Notes: generated by a model from the sequence alone, not told the origin. A DNA stretch of 64,000 bases from Candidatus Endonucleibacter bathymodioli (GCA_030674915.1 JASXSV010000004.1:62001-126000), one strand, 5' to 3'; positions 30,633 to 41,425 are shown, counted from the first letter of the stretch. Translations and numbers: made by a program.

Positions 30633-33224
30633 ATGCTAGCAGCTTACAGAAATCACGTTCGGGAGCGCGCTGCTGAGGGGATCCCTCCCATGCCCTTGAG
30701 CGCAGAGCAAGCCACAGAACTTGTTGAATTGTTAAAACAGCCACCTGCTGGTGAAGAAGAAACCTTATTGGAGCTACTAGCGTTTCGTATCCCCCCCGGT
30801 GTAGATGAAGCCGCTTACGTTAAAGCAGGCTTTCTTTCAGGCCTCATCAACGGTGAAGCCAAATCCCCCATATTAAATAAAGAAAAAGCTATCGAACTAC
30901 TTGGCAATATGCTGGGTGGTTATAACATACCAACCTTGGTCGAGCAATTGGACAACCCTACATTGGGCGTTCTTGCTGCTGCACAGCTCAAACACACTTT
31001 GTTGATTTTTGATGTTTTTCATGACATTGAAGAAAGAGCCCAGAAAGGCAATAACTATGCCCAAAGCATCATTAAATCCTGGGCTGACGGTGAATGGTTC
31101 ACTAGTAGAGAGAAAGTTCCTATCAGCATAAAAGCCATCGTATTCAAAGCAACGGGAGAAACTAACACCGACGACCTATCTCCAGCACCAGATGCTTGGT
31201 CGCGCCCCGATATCCCTTTGCATGCAAAGGCTATGTATAAAATGGCACGGGATGGGATGCATCCTGACTCCCCTGGTGACACAGGACCTATTCAGCAAAT
31301 TGAAAGTATTAAATCTCGAGGTATGCCTGTAGCTTTTGTCGGAGATGTTGTTGGTACCGGTTCTTCCCGTAAATCGGCAACTAACTCTTTGCTATGGTAT
31401 TTTGGTGATGATAAACTAGGCATCCCAAACAAGCGCTTTGGCGGCATTTGTATTGGTGAAAAAGTAGCTCCCATTTTTTTTAATACAATGGAAGATGCTG
31501 GAGCTCTCGTCTTTGAGGCACCTGTTGAAAAAATTCATATGGGCGATATCATCCATATCCACCCTTACGAAGGCAAAATTTTATCAGATTCTGGCGAAAC
31601 CTTATCAGAGTTCTCACTAAAATCAGATGTTATTCTTGATGAAGTCCAGGCCGGAGGACGAATCAACCTTATTATTGGCCGAAGTCTAACAGAAAAAGCT
31701 AGAGAATCCCTTGGCCTTGGAAGTACTAATATATTTCGCAAGCCAATGACCGTGAAAGATTCAGGTAAGGATTATACCCTTGCCCAAAAAATTGTTGGTA
31801 AAGCCTGTGGTGTTGCTGGCATTAAACCAAATCAATATTGTGAGCCCCGAATGACCACAGTTGGTTCACAAGATACTACCGGCCCAATGACTCGTGATGA
31901 ATTAAAAGACTTAGCCTGCATTGGTTTCTCAGCAGACTTGGTAATGCAGTCGTTTTGTCATACTGCAGCCTATCCAAAACCAGTAGACATAGAAACCCAG
32001 CACACGCTACCAGACTTCATTATGAATCGTGGAGGAGTAGCCCTACGACCCGGTGACGGCATCATCCACAGCTGGCTTAATCGTATGCTCCTTCCCGATA
32101 CAGTAGGCACTGGCGGCGATTCTCACACCAGGTTCCCAATGGGAATATCTTTCCCTGCTGGCTCCGGACTAGTGGCTTTTGCCGCTGCTACTGGCGCCAT
32201 GCCTTTAGATATGCCGGAGTCCGTGCTAGTTCGCTTTAAGGGAAAAAAACAACCAGGCATTACCCTACGTGATTTGGTGCATGCTATTCCTCTCTTTGCT
32301 ATCAAACAAGGCTTTCTCACTGTAGAAAAAAAAGGCAAAAAAAACATTTTCTCCGGCAAAATCCTTGAAATAGAAGGGCTTGATGATCTTACCGCCGAAC
32401 AAGCATTTGAATTATCCGATGCTTCAGCCGAACGTTCATCAGCCGGCTGCACCATTACGCTCTCTGAAGACTCCATTACCGAATACCTAAACTCTAATGT
32501 CACCATGCTACGCTGGATGATAAGCCATAATTACGGAGACCCACGCACACTAGAAAGGCGAGCCCAGAAAATGGAAGACTGGTTAGCCAATCCTCAATTA
32601 ATGCGTGCCGACCCAGACGCTAAATATGCCGCTATCATTAACATTGACTTAGCAGATATCAAAGAACCAATTCTCTGTGCGCCTAATGATCCCGATGATG
32701 CCAGAATTCTATCAGATGTCGCCGGTGATAAAATCGACGAAGTATTTCTCGGTTCCTGTATGACCAATATTGGCCACTTCCGTGCCGCAGGCAAACTACT
32801 TGAACAAAACGGCAAACCTCTAACAACACGGTTATGGGTGTCCCCACCAACCAAAATGGATCAAGAACAATTGATGGCAGAAGGTTTTTATGACATCTAC
32901 AATAAAGCTGGTGCACGCACAGAAATACCAGGCTGCTCTTTATGCATGGGTAATCAGGCAAGGGTGCAGGCAGGAGCAACAGTACTCTCTACTTCCACCA
33001 GGAATTTCCCCAACCGCCTCGGTGATGGTGCTAACGTTTACCTATGTTCTGCAGAACTTGCGGCAGTAGGCGCTATTATGGGAAAAATACCGACCCTTGA
33101 TGAGTATATGGTTTACGCTAAAAACATCGACAATATGGCTGGTGAAATCTACCGCTACTTAAACTTTGACAAACTGGAATCGTACACGCAAGCAGCGAAT
33201 AACATTATCGCAAAGACTAGCTAG
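30633..33224 (+). CDS. acnB: aconitate hydratase B
   Basis: TCA-cycle enzyme that interconverts citrate and isocitrate through a [4Fe-4S] cluster. AcnB type by order of domains: an N-terminal HEAT-like domain (about residues 1-155, MLAAYRNHVRERAAEG), then the swivel domain (FVGDVVGTGSSRKSATNSL), then the catalytic domains. Cluster ligands are in QSFCHTAAYP, GSCMTNIGHFRAAGK and GCSLCMGNQARV. 863 residues against 865 in E. coli. The start has GAGGGTAT a few bases upstream. Intact. Confidence 0.98.
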   Translation: MLAAYRNHVRERAAEGIPPMPLSAEQATELVELLKQPPAGEEETLLELLAFRIPPGVDEAAYVKAGFLSGLINGEAKSPILNKEKAIELLGNMLGGYNIPTLVEQLDNPTLGVLAAAQLKHTLLIFDVFHDIEERAQKGNNYAQSIIKSWADGEWFTSREKVPISIKAIVFKATGETNTDDLSPAPDAWSRPDIPLHAKAMYKMARDGMHPDSPGDTGPIQQIESIKSRGMPVAFVGDVVGTGSSRKSATNSLLWYFGDDKLGIPNKRFGGICIGEKVAPIFFNTMEDAGALVFEAPVEKIHMGDIIHIHPYEGKILSDSGETLSEFSLKSDVILDEVQAGGRINLIIGRSLTEKARESLGLGSTNIFRKPMTVKDSGKDYTLAQKIVGKACGVAGIKPNQYCEPRMTTVGSQDTTGPMTRDELKDLACIGFSADLVMQSFCHTAAYPKPVDIETQHTLPDFIMNRGGVALRPGDGIIHSWLNRMLLPDTVGTGGDSHTRFPMGISFPAGSGLVAFAAATGAMPLDMPESVLVRFKGKKQPGITLRDLVHAIPLFAIKQGFLTVEKKGKKNIFSGKILEIEGLDDLTAEQAFELSDASAERSSAGCTITLSEDSITEYLNSNVTMLRWMISHNYGDPRTLERRAQKMEDWLANPQLMRADPDAKYAAIINIDLADIKEPILCAPNDPDDARILSDVAGDKIDEVFLGSCMTNIGHFRAAGKLLEQNGKPLTTRLWVSPPTKMDQEQLMAEGFYDIYNKAGARTEIPGCSLCMGNQARVQAGATVLSTSTRNFPNRLGDGANVYLCSAELAAVGAIMGKIPTLDEYMVYAKNIDNMAGEIYRYLNFDKLESYTQAANNIIAKTS

Positions 33225-33631
33225 GGATGCTGCTAAGCCGACCATAACTATAAAAATATAATCTTTATACAGCCTGGATACGTAACTTTATGTGGCTTAA
33301 AAAGCCATATAATTTATGTTAAAAGCGAGTCGATAAAAGCTGAATTTCACAATAATGTACCCATTCGGTACATTTATACATAACAGTATTTCTACCTTTT
33401 AGGACAAATATTAAAATACTACGGCTATTATACTTGCTATAAAGTCAGGATTAAGGTAAAACATTCCCAGTTCAAATAATAGGGATATTGAAGGCAACAA
33501 GCTAGCGAATCCCCTCACGCGCCTAAAAGTGCGTTATAGCATCCTCAATGGAAATCGGTATAAGATTACTATCTATCTATAGCGCTTTTGGAGAATGTAA
33601 CGCCCAAAACATATGAAATCACAGGAAATGT
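33225..33631. other. intergenic after acnB
   Basis: 407 bp without a gene. A weak hairpin (TGGCTT / AAGCCA near 33292-33310) follows acnB without a T-run. 33485-33535 (GCAACAAGCTAGCGAATCCC then CTCACGCGCC) resembles a decayed forward copy of the dispersed repeat. Confidence 0.4.
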
Positions 33632-35098
33632 ATGATTATCTTTTTTAGAAGTTGGCTTTGGATATGGGTTATATATTGGTTATTACTTTCAGTTAAGAGT
33701 TATGCTGGGGGTGGCACCACATTGGAACATGAAGACCTACCGCCAATTTGGCATTCAGAAACTGCTAAAATATTTATAACCGCCCTTAACCTCCACCAAA
33801 ATAATACCAGAGAAGATGTACCTCCATCGGGACAAATAGCAACAAAGCAGTTATTGAAGAATAGACAATACGAGCCTGTCAGTCCAAAAGATATTATAGA
33901 TATAATATCTTTTGTGGATAATGCATTAGCTCAAGGAATAATAACGAATAATCAGCTAACACAATCCATAGAAGAAGCAGTAAGCCTTTCCATTGTTTGG
34001 AAAGAAATAGTAGCAAATGATTTTGAGCAAATACGACTTTTTATAGCAGAAGCAAGCATAGAGGCAAAAGCTATAACTCAGGAAAAACAAGACGACAATG
34101 AGAGCACCCCACTCGTGGATGCTAGCAATTACTATCAACTCGATTATTATCGACTGATTGCAACAAAAATATGGCCTTGGCTAGATAATATAAAAGATAA
34201 AAACAGTGCCCTCTATGAGACTAGCGCCAAAGTTTTCCACATTCATTACAGCTCTGAGAAAAATGAAGACATATTGGCAGCGCTGGATGAGAAACTCTAT
34301 CATATGCGCTATTACGGCGAAGATTTGATTATAAAATACCACTCCCTTAAGCAGCAACTCAGCTCTAAACCTCTAAATGTAGACATTACTAGGAGGATGA
34401 TACAAGCTTGGCTTGAAATTTATGCTTTCAGAATAGAGAAAATCATGCACCATTGTAAACATAACGAGTATATGGGAAAACCTATATGGTCTTTTTTATA
34501 CTATATCGGCATAGAACAAAGATATACCTTAAATTCCAATGAGATACATGACTGTTGTAGTGATGAATCCGGCCATAATATTGCAGCTATTGTAGATATA
34601 GATGATTTTATTAAATTTAGAAAACTTATACAGTATGTTCCAGAGATTCTAAATATAATTAAACATAACTCCATACAAACGTTATCTTCTGTTTTAGAGG
34701 CCGATGGCAAACCTAGAAAAACAGATGTAAATCATATAGCTTATTGGCAGACTTTTGCAACCAACTTTCCTAATATGCTCAATCCACTCTGCAGTCTGTG
34801 CTTAGATGAACGCGAAAAATATAAAGCACATAGAAATATTGTCAATACGACTGCCATAGTTGTTAATGAGAATCAAGCTAAGGAACCTATTACAACTCCA
34901 GCACCACCAAAATTAAGTTCAAATATTCATCCTCTTCAATTAATCACACCAAGTGAAGAAGAAAAAAATGTGCTACTAGCTCATATAAACTTCATGTGGA
35001 CATTAAAAAAAGTTAATCGCCCATATGTAAAACTGATTCAGAAATCTCAAAAAACAGATGAAGCACACATTATGGCTGCAAAGTTCTACAACCAATGA
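33632..35098 (+). CDS. secreted protein of unknown function, 488 residues
   Basis: I do not recognise this protein. It has an N-terminal Sec-type signal (WLWIWVIYWLLLSVKSYA, cleavage probably before GGGTTLE near residue 26). The mature part is mostly helical, Asn/Lys/Ile-rich, with no further membrane segments. A small Cys cluster near residue 400 (NPLCSLCLDE) and a Pro/Thr-rich stretch (EPITTPAPPK) precede the last 60 residues. GGAAATGT in front of the ATG supports the start. It is the first gene of an accessory region filled with IS remnants and other exported proteins, so an effector or host-contact role is plausible but inferred only from company. Confidence 0.8.
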   Translation: MIIFFRSWLWIWVIYWLLLSVKSYAGGGTTLEHEDLPPIWHSETAKIFITALNLHQNNTREDVPPSGQIATKQLLKNRQYEPVSPKDIIDIISFVDNALAQGIITNNQLTQSIEEAVSLSIVWKEIVANDFEQIRLFIAEASIEAKAITQEKQDDNESTPLVDASNYYQLDYYRLIATKIWPWLDNIKDKNSALYETSAKVFHIHYSSEKNEDILAALDEKLYHMRYYGEDLIIKYHSLKQQLSSKPLNVDITRRMIQAWLEIYAFRIEKIMHHCKHNEYMGKPIWSFLYYIGIEQRYTLNSNEIHDCCSDESGHNIAAIVDIDDFIKFRKLIQYVPEILNIIKHNSIQTLSSVLEADGKPRKTDVNHIAYWQTFATNFPNMLNPLCSLCLDEREKYKAHRNIVNTTAIVVNENQAKEPITTPAPPKLSSNIHPLQLITPSEEEKNVLLAHINFMWTLKKVNRPYVKLIQKSQKTDEAHIMAAKFYNQ

Positions 35099-35241
35099 CC
35101 TGTTTATCATTAAAAAACATTAAAGAGATGATCAAGCATTCGTAACCTACGTGTTACATTCTAGATTTACACAACACTCGGCACGCTTGTAATAGATTTG
35201 AGCCGGATACTTATAGGCTATAGCGCTCATACAGAGAGTGT

Positions 35242-35517
35242 GCCAGCACTCGTATCGCTAAATCATTAGACTATAAGATCTACTTTGCTAAGCCATACCA
35301 CTCATGGCAACGTGGACTTAACGAGAATACTAATGGCCTGCTAAGGAGATTTTTCCCAAAGGGAATAAAGATGGGCTACGTGTCGAAAAATAAAATTGAT
35401 GAGACTCAATTTTTAATCAACATACGACCACGAAAAGCTTTAAACTACTTTAGTCATATTGAGTTTTTATCGGGTAAGTGTGTTCGTTATTGTAGAAATA
35501 TAAGAGCTACAGCATAG
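35242..35517 (+). pseudogene. IS30-family transposase C-terminal fragment (distinct from the three full copies)
   Basis: An open stretch reads ASTRIAKSLDYKIYFAKPYH, SWQRGLNENTNGLLRRFFPK, then IRPRKALNYFSHIEF, ending at TAG 35515. This is the C-terminal third of an IS30-type DDE transposase (glutamate in RGLNEN), clearly different in sequence from the 8.8-, 37.6- and 50.0-kb copies. N-terminal part and ends are missing. Confidence 0.8.
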
Positions 35518-35661
35518 GATTACCTTATACTATAGCCAACTCATATTACTATGCTTTGTAAATCAAAGGTTGCATGTTTTTTATCTAAAACAAAGATATT
35601 TTAGTTGACACGAATATCCATTAAACAGTATTATCTGCCACTTTAAAGACATGGTTATTTT

Positions 35662-36795
35662 ATGACACACCAGCACAAAAATTATTTTATTAAAATACGG
35701 TGGGTATTTTTAGTCATATTTTCAAATATATTAATAATAAGCTCAATGAGTGCTTGGTCGTACCATATACTCACCTCTAAAGAACAAGTAATAAACAAAG
35801 GAATAACCATACTCTGCCATAATTTTACACAAAATATAAAATGTTTATGTCGAAACCATAAAATACAGATAGATACGTCTCATATACAACACTTGATCCA
35901 TAGAATTAGCGAGCTCACGTCAAGTCTAACACAATTCAAAGGTGACTATTGCAAGAATAATACTTCTAACACTGTACAATGTTTTATGAATAAAAAAATC
36001 TCAGATGAAAAAAAAATAAAATCTCTGTGCAATAAGCTACCACCTATCCGACAGTTAGCAATAACAAAATATGAATTATACTGTATATCCAGTTTTTTAG
36101 ATAGAATCGCAGACTTTAATGAGATAACGTGTATTAACGACCTATCTTACAAATCAGCGATTTGGGAGTCTTATGTGTACTTGCTTTATTCAAAGGGCAG
36201 ACGTGGCGAATCCACAGATAATATCTTTTGTCAACATAATAATGATTTGTTATATTCTACTTTTCTAACGCGTACTTTAAAAAATATTGCTGCGGAGGCT
36301 ATTCTAAACGAGCAAGAAATATATAAAATGCTATCCCTTGCAAAAAGCGCGCTAGAGGCTATGACAACACCTAGCTGTAGCAAGAAAGAACATGTAAATT
36401 ACATGGATGCATTTGACGCAACTGAAAACGTAGTATCGTTTTATTCAAAGCCTACTGTTATTGCTGATAATATCATCAAACAACTACATAATTTCGATAT
36501 CTCCTTTATAACACTGGGGCGCTCCACTAAATGCGCATTTATTCGATCAAAACATGTAGGTAACGAGATAAAAGTCGTTGTATCTGATGGATTATTTGAA
36601 TTTACCAGCGATGATTCTAAACTATCAAATCATATCAATGTTTTGATAACTCATTATATCTCCCGTAATGTATTCAAAAAAGCATTATTTATGGGATTAG
36701 CAGGGGTCGCAGCAGGGGCATTCAGCTGGTTTTACAATTACTACCTAAATAGCAACTTTTGTATTACTTGCACATTTACCGATCTTAATTTGTGA
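35662..36795 (+). CDS. membrane protein of unknown function, 377 residues
   Basis: Unrecognised. An N-terminal hydrophobic helix (residues about 12-33, IRWVFLVIFSNILIISSMSA) acts as signal anchor or signal peptide. A Cys-containing helical middle follows, and a second hydrophobic segment lies near residues 340-360 (FMGLAGVAAGAFSWFY), close to the C-terminus. A broken paralogue of its first 45 codons lies at 59871-59993, beside a paralogue of the 842-residue protein, so the family seems to travel with these exported proteins. No convincing ribosome site is visible, and the start is taken from the hydrophobic N-terminus. Confidence 0.75.
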   Translation: MTHQHKNYFIKIRWVFLVIFSNILIISSMSAWSYHILTSKEQVINKGITILCHNFTQNIKCLCRNHKIQIDTSHIQHLIHRISELTSSLTQFKGDYCKNNTSNTVQCFMNKKISDEKKIKSLCNKLPPIRQLAITKYELYCISSFLDRIADFNEITCINDLSYKSAIWESYVYLLYSKGRRGESTDNIFCQHNNDLLYSTFLTRTLKNIAAEAILNEQEIYKMLSLAKSALEAMTTPSCSKKEHVNYMDAFDATENVVSFYSKPTVIADNIIKQLHNFDISFITLGRSTKCAFIRSKHVGNEIKVVVSDGLFEFTSDDSKLSNHINVLITHYISRNVFKKALFMGLAGVAAGAFSWFYNYYLNSNFCITCTFTDLNL

Positions 36796-36960
36796 TATTT
36801 ATTGCTATAGACGACTTTTCTCGTGAGCTGTATGTCGGCATCCGACCTAATAAAACCCAATCAGACGCAGAGTTTTTGAGACAGGTTCCATAAAAGTATC
36901 CATACACGACTGAATGCAATTATTCTGCTAACGAGTGTGCTAAAGGATTAAATCTGATAT
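36795..36960 (+). pseudogene. IS481-like integrase-core fragment
   Basis: Reads IFIAIDDFSRELYVGIRPNK, TQSDAEFLRQVP, stop, KYPYTTECNYSANECAKGL. This matches the AIDDFSRELYA...YTIEYAYSDNGKEYKG region of IS481-type transposases, with one in-frame TAA and further decay. It begins at the stop codon of the preceding gene. Confidence 0.65.
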
Positions 36961-37090
36961 CGTTCCCAGAGTCAGCTGTTTGTAATAGTTTCCCATGTGG
37001 TCACCTATCTCGTTGTATGAGAACTACAACCTATGACCAGCTGATTCTCAAATCAATTCCAAGTGTGTCGGTTATTGTGAAATCTAGGAT

Positions 37091-37185
37091 TAACCTCTCC
37101 CAAAATACCTACTACTCGTAGGCTAATGGGCCATCTCTCATTTATATTTCACTCACACTATCACCAGTAACTGATATAGTCTCCC
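37091..37185 (-). repeat. dispersed intergenic repeat, copy J
   Basis: Reverse copy: AATACCTACTACTCGTAGGC, AATGGGCCATCTCTCATT, then CACTCACACTATCACCAG and AACTGATATAG at the end. Lies between two IS remnants. Confidence 0.78.
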
Positions 37186-37197
37186 AAGAGCAAATGA

Positions 37198-37480
37198 TTA
37201 TCCTTATTCTGAGGCAATTTTCAGATCACTGAAGTACCAGCCTATCTCCCAAAAAGACCATGCGGATATTGATGCACCATGAAACTTAGCACATATCTTT
37301 GACCGATGGCACAACGATGAACACAAGCACAGCATATTGAAATTTCTGACTCCAAGTCAGCGGCATCTGAGTAACTTTTAGAACGTATGCATAACCGCCA
37401 AAAAATTTACGTGCAATCAAAATAGCGAACCGTGAACGCTGGGATGAGATGCCTAAAGAGACTGGGATTTAACTCACTAT
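37198..37480 (+). pseudogene. IS3-family transposase (orfB) C-terminal fragment
   Basis: Reads YSEAIFRSLKYQPISQKDHA, a stop, then IFDRWHNDEHKHSILKFLTP followed by SQRH, then HNRQKIYVQSK and RWDEMPKETG. This is the rve C-terminus of IS3-group OrfB proteins (NPYSE.LFRTLKYRP ... WYN..HRHS.I.FVTP.QRH ... W). It has stops and frame breaks. Confidence 0.7.
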
Positions 37481-37579
37481 GTTTTGCTTAATCCATACAT
37501 ACCTTTACCGGATCAAATTAAGGTGAGAACAGTTATCGATCATAAAATTCTAAAAATAGATTCAAAAACATGCTAAACC

Positions 37580-38661
37580 CGCGGATTTCAGTCATAAGTG
37601 CGCCATATTGAAAAAGTTGGGCCAGAGGGCACACTCACGGTTCGACCAAAAACCAATGTGAGACCACTTATGAATAAGCGTTATACCCACCTAATTCAAG
37701 AAGAAAGATACCAGATTTGGTTAGAGAAAAAAGCAGGAGTTTCAAATGAAATTATCGCCCAAGACTTAAGGCGTGATTTGAGTACCGTCAAAAGAGAGTT
37801 GGCAAGAAATACAGGGACTAGAGGTTATCGCCCGAAGCAAGCACATAATTTTGCGCAGGAACGTCATCAACAGAAACCCAAAGCGACCAAGATGGTAGCT
37901 GAACTGAAAGATAAAATTACTGACAGACTAAGTAAGCAGTGGAGCCCTGAGCAAATACAAGGACGCCTTAAACGAGACAATCAACCTTCTGTATGTCCCC
38001 TACGATTTACCAGTTTATTCGAGAGGACAAAGCTGAGGGTGGTTGCTTGTATCAACATCTTCGGCACAAGAAGTATAAGCAAAGAACAGGAAAGCCCGAT
38101 GCACGAGGCCAGATCCGAAACCGTGTTAGCATTGATGATCGACCTGGAATTGTGGATCAAAAAATACGTTTAGGCGATTGGGAAGCAGACACTGTAATTG
38201 GCAAAAGACACAAGGGTGTACTGGTTACATTAACGGAAAGAGTGAGTAAATTAAATTTGGTAAAACGTGTTCCTTCAAAGCACGCTGACGTGGTGACGAA
38301 AGCAATTATAACGATGCTCAAGCCTTACCAATCAGACTTACTCACGATCACATTTGATAACGGAAAGGAGTTTGCCTTTCATGAAAAAATCAAGAAAAAG
38401 CTTAACGTAGATACCTATTTTGCTCACCCTTACTCTTCGTGGGAACGAGGTTTGAATGAAAATCATAATGGCTTGATAAGACAATATTTGCCCAAAAGCC
38501 AATCTTTGGATAATGTCACTGACAAAGAAATTTTAGATATACAAAACCGACTAAACCAAAGACCAAGAAAACTGTTAGACTTTAAAACACCTGATGAGAT
38601 TTATAGTGAAATGGCGTTAGCTGCATAAATTTTAAGGGCGCACTTATGACTAAAATCCGCG
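37580..38661 (+). mobile_element. IS30-family insertion sequence, copy 2
   Basis: 1082 bp with the same inverted ends as copies 1 and 3. A 3-bp target duplication ACC is visible at 37577-37579 and 38662-38664. One base shorter than copy 3 because of a deletion inside the transposase gene. Confidence 0.93.
37670..38628 (+). pseudogene. IS30 transposase, frameshifted
   Basis: Starts MNKRYTHLIQEERYQIW and is nearly identical to the 50.0-kb copy until about 37999, where CCCTCTACG has become CCCCTACG (one base lost). The first frame then runs into unrelated residues and stops at 38173; the second frame carries the whole catalytic core (DWEADTVIG, TFDNGKEF, GLNENHNG). As written, no full transposase is made unless the ribosome shifts. 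Confidence 0.9.
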
Positions 38662-38856
38662 ACCACAAAAAAACAATAGTTTCACAGATATATATAACCG
38701 GATTCAGAAAAGAGCAGGAATTACTGGGATAACTAAATGTATCACAATGTCGCCTTCTCTGCAAATAATCCTATTTATTAGTTTTCTGTTTACTTTTACT
38801 CATTAGTGGCTACAATAATCATTACCTCAAAACTGAAAATTACTTGGTGATTTTTT

Positions 38857-41385
38857 ATGCGTGATACATCTAACTTAGTATGCTATTTTTTTGCTTCTAT
38901 GATCGTTATGATGACATCTTTCGTAGCAACCAATGCAAAAAGTTGTGTAGACAAATGCGTACAGGGAGGATTAGGCAAAATGCCTTTCTTCTCATGTAAA
39001 CAGAAAGAGCCATCAGAAAAAAATATCCACCTAAAAATAATCATGACATCAAACACCGAGTGCTACTCACTTAGCGACCTTGGAATTGAATATGAAAATA
39101 TTACTTTTCATACAGGCCTTGCCAATGCACGAGATCAGTCTAAGATAATACCCCAAAATAAAAGCACACTTATTGTTAGCAAGAACAATCAAAATAAAAC
39201 GACCTATTTAATTTTTGATTACGAACAATCACCGTATAAAAAGAAGGAATACCCAATAGAAGCATCTGTTTTTATGTCTCACCCAGCTGATACGGAAACA
39301 TTATCCTACTTATCTAGCCTCACAGACGCCTTACTTAAAAGAAAAGAACTTCTAAACAAGAAGGATAGTAGTAAGACATCAGATGAAGTGAATATTGAGA
39401 TAACAATAGACCCACATAAAGAAAAGGATATGGACAATATCCAATGTTTCGATACGTCAGTGGTATTTATGAGCAGTTTATCCTACTTTTTTAAAAATAT
39501 TGGTATCTCATTATCAATAAGGCAAACATCAGATCATGAAGGCAAATACATTGCCAACTATACGACACCCAGTGACTTAGACATATTTCGGAAAGAAAAC
39601 AACGAGTTTTCAATAAAAAGACAAAAAACTTATATATACTTTGGCGCTACAGTTATCACAGACATAAATGAAATAAAAAGAAATAGGTGCTATTTCTACG
39701 ATGATACACAACACGGAAAAGAACAAGAAATATTATTAGTAACCTTTCGAGATAATAAAATCGTATTGTATGCACAACCTCTGCCAAAATTCAATGAATC
39801 AGGAATAATAACCACACACAATACAAAAAGAGTGATTTCCACCTCTCCAGAACTGGAACTTTTCTTGGCATACCACTCGTTTTCTTCTAAAGGAGAGCCT
39901 TACAAAATGATGTTTGTTTATCTGTCAAGCAAGAACACTATAAGCATTTTTTATAGACCTGACACTCCGAAACACTATTCTACATCACCAGAAAATGATT
40001 GCGATGATTCTTGGGAAAATGCAATTAAGTCTTTATGGGAGAACAATATTACAGATAAACTCAGCATTATTTTAGAGACAGAGAAAAATAGTCAACAAAA
40101 GGATGCAGTGGATGCAGTGGATGCTAGGTTAACAAAAAAACATCCTACCACCATTAAAACTGTCAAACCTAATGAATTAAGCTCACAAGAAATAATTTTC
40201 GAAAATAAGCATAAGATGGTAGTTAAAACAAGCAAGAGCAGGCATAGTTTTCCTGACCCATCCTCCAAAAAAAGTCCATCCCATAGACCATTTCCATCGC
40301 CTATATCTACTTCAAACCACGAAACCAGCAGTAACACAAAGAACACCACACTACCGCAACTTAAAAGTTCTCCATCACTACATACAAAAATAAAACACAC
40401 ACCCACTAGCACTCATCTAGATAGCAACTCAACGACAGCCAAAGATAACTCTGACCAACAGCGTAAACATAGAGAAATACAATTTAAACAATATAACAAA
40501 ATCCCAAATAACAAAACTAGTACTTATGCATGCACAAAATCAGAACAACACTATCCCATAAAGAAACTTGAGATTAAAAACAGCAAGGAAATACCAGACG
40601 ATCAGCAATACAAACATGAGCTATCTATGGCTAAGAGCCACATTAATGAGCTTCAATTAAAACTGCTTGACTTAAAAAAGTATAAAGCCAGAGCAGAAAA
40701 AACTTCTTTTATAGAGAAAAACCTAAAAGACACAAGCCTTGATAACGCCCAGCTAATACAAGAGGCATCCAAGCTCAAGGAGGATAATACAAAACAGGCT
40801 ACAACCATTTCAAATCTCTTTATTAGTACAACGCAACTTAAAAGACAACTAAACGATCAAATAGTGAAAGAAACAGAAATCTCCTCAAAATTGCAGCTAC
40901 ACAAGAATGAACTTAAAATACAGCGGATTCAACTTAACAAATATAGAGCACAAAGAGATGGTGTAAAAAAACTTCTGGACAACAAACACCAAGATAATAT
41001 TAAGCTAATAAACGAGATATACGATCTCAAACGGAATAATCACAAACAATCTGAAACCATTTCACATCTCATTATTGGGGCAGGGAATCTTAACACCTCC
41101 GTAGATACGCACCTAAAAAATCAAGCAGCAAAAGAAACAGAAATATCCAAACTGCATGTATTATTAAAGCTAGCCAATACACAGTTACAAAATATGACAA
41201 AAGAGAGAGATACACTCCATGCTTGTTACCAAACGGTACTAGATAAGCTTCTCACCTTAGAAAAACGTCCAGATAAACATCCAGACCATTCTTTTCAGAA
41301 TCCAATTGCAGACCTTAGCAAGCGCATACAAGATCAGAAAAAACCCATGCTTTTTTATCAGGAACGTCAACATAAACCAAAATGA
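38857..41385 (+). CDS. secreted coiled-coil protein, 842 residues (paralogue of 57.3-kb gene)
   Basis: Unrecognised family with two members in this window. It has a Sec-type signal (about residues 8-28, CYFFASMIVMMTSFVATNAKS), then a Cys-containing start of the mature part (CVDKCVQGGLGKMPFFSCK). A conserved N-terminal domain of about 400 residues shares motifs with the paralogue such as CYSLSDLGIEYENITFHTG and STSPELELFLAYHSFSS. A Ser/Thr/Pro-rich linker (about 450-540) is followed by long coiled-coil heptads (about 580-815) and a shared C-terminal tail (DQKKPMLFYQE). The stop at 41383 replaces a tryptophan codon of the paralogue (TGA for TGG), removing its last 11 or so residues. The 80 bp upstream of both genes are also alike. 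Export plus coiled coil suggests a surface or effector role; function unknown. Confidence 0.85.
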   Translation: MRDTSNLVCYFFASMIVMMTSFVATNAKSCVDKCVQGGLGKMPFFSCKQKEPSEKNIHLKIIMTSNTECYSLSDLGIEYENITFHTGLANARDQSKIIPQNKSTLIVSKNNQNKTTYLIFDYEQSPYKKKEYPIEASVFMSHPADTETLSYLSSLTDALLKRKELLNKKDSSKTSDEVNIEITIDPHKEKDMDNIQCFDTSVVFMSSLSYFFKNIGISLSIRQTSDHEGKYIANYTTPSDLDIFRKENNEFSIKRQKTYIYFGATVITDINEIKRNRCYFYDDTQHGKEQEILLVTFRDNKIVLYAQPLPKFNESGIITTHNTKRVISTSPELELFLAYHSFSSKGEPYKMMFVYLSSKNTISIFYRPDTPKHYSTSPENDCDDSWENAIKSLWENNITDKLSIILETEKNSQQKDAVDAVDARLTKKHPTTIKTVKPNELSSQEIIFENKHKMVVKTSKSRHSFPDPSSKKSPSHRPFPSPISTSNHETSSNTKNTTLPQLKSSPSLHTKIKHTPTSTHLDSNSTTAKDNSDQQRKHREIQFKQYNKIPNNKTSTYACTKSEQHYPIKKLEIKNSKEIPDDQQYKHELSMAKSHINELQLKLLDLKKYKARAEKTSFIEKNLKDTSLDNAQLIQEASKLKEDNTKQATTISNLFISTTQLKRQLNDQIVKETEISSKLQLHKNELKIQRIQLNKYRAQRDGVKKLLDNKHQDNIKLINEIYDLKRNNHKQSETISHLIIGAGNLNTSVDTHLKNQAAKETEISKLHVLLKLANTQLQNMTKERDTLHACYQTVLDKLLTLEKRPDKHPDHSFQNPIADLSKRIQDQKKPMLFYQERQHKPK

Positions 41386-41425
41386 ATAGTAATCAAAACA
41401 CCCAACCAAATTCATGACTAGCTAA

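Noticed and set aside
32123..32979. Long antisense frames inside acnB
   Set aside because: They are shadows of a strongly conserved coding sequence.
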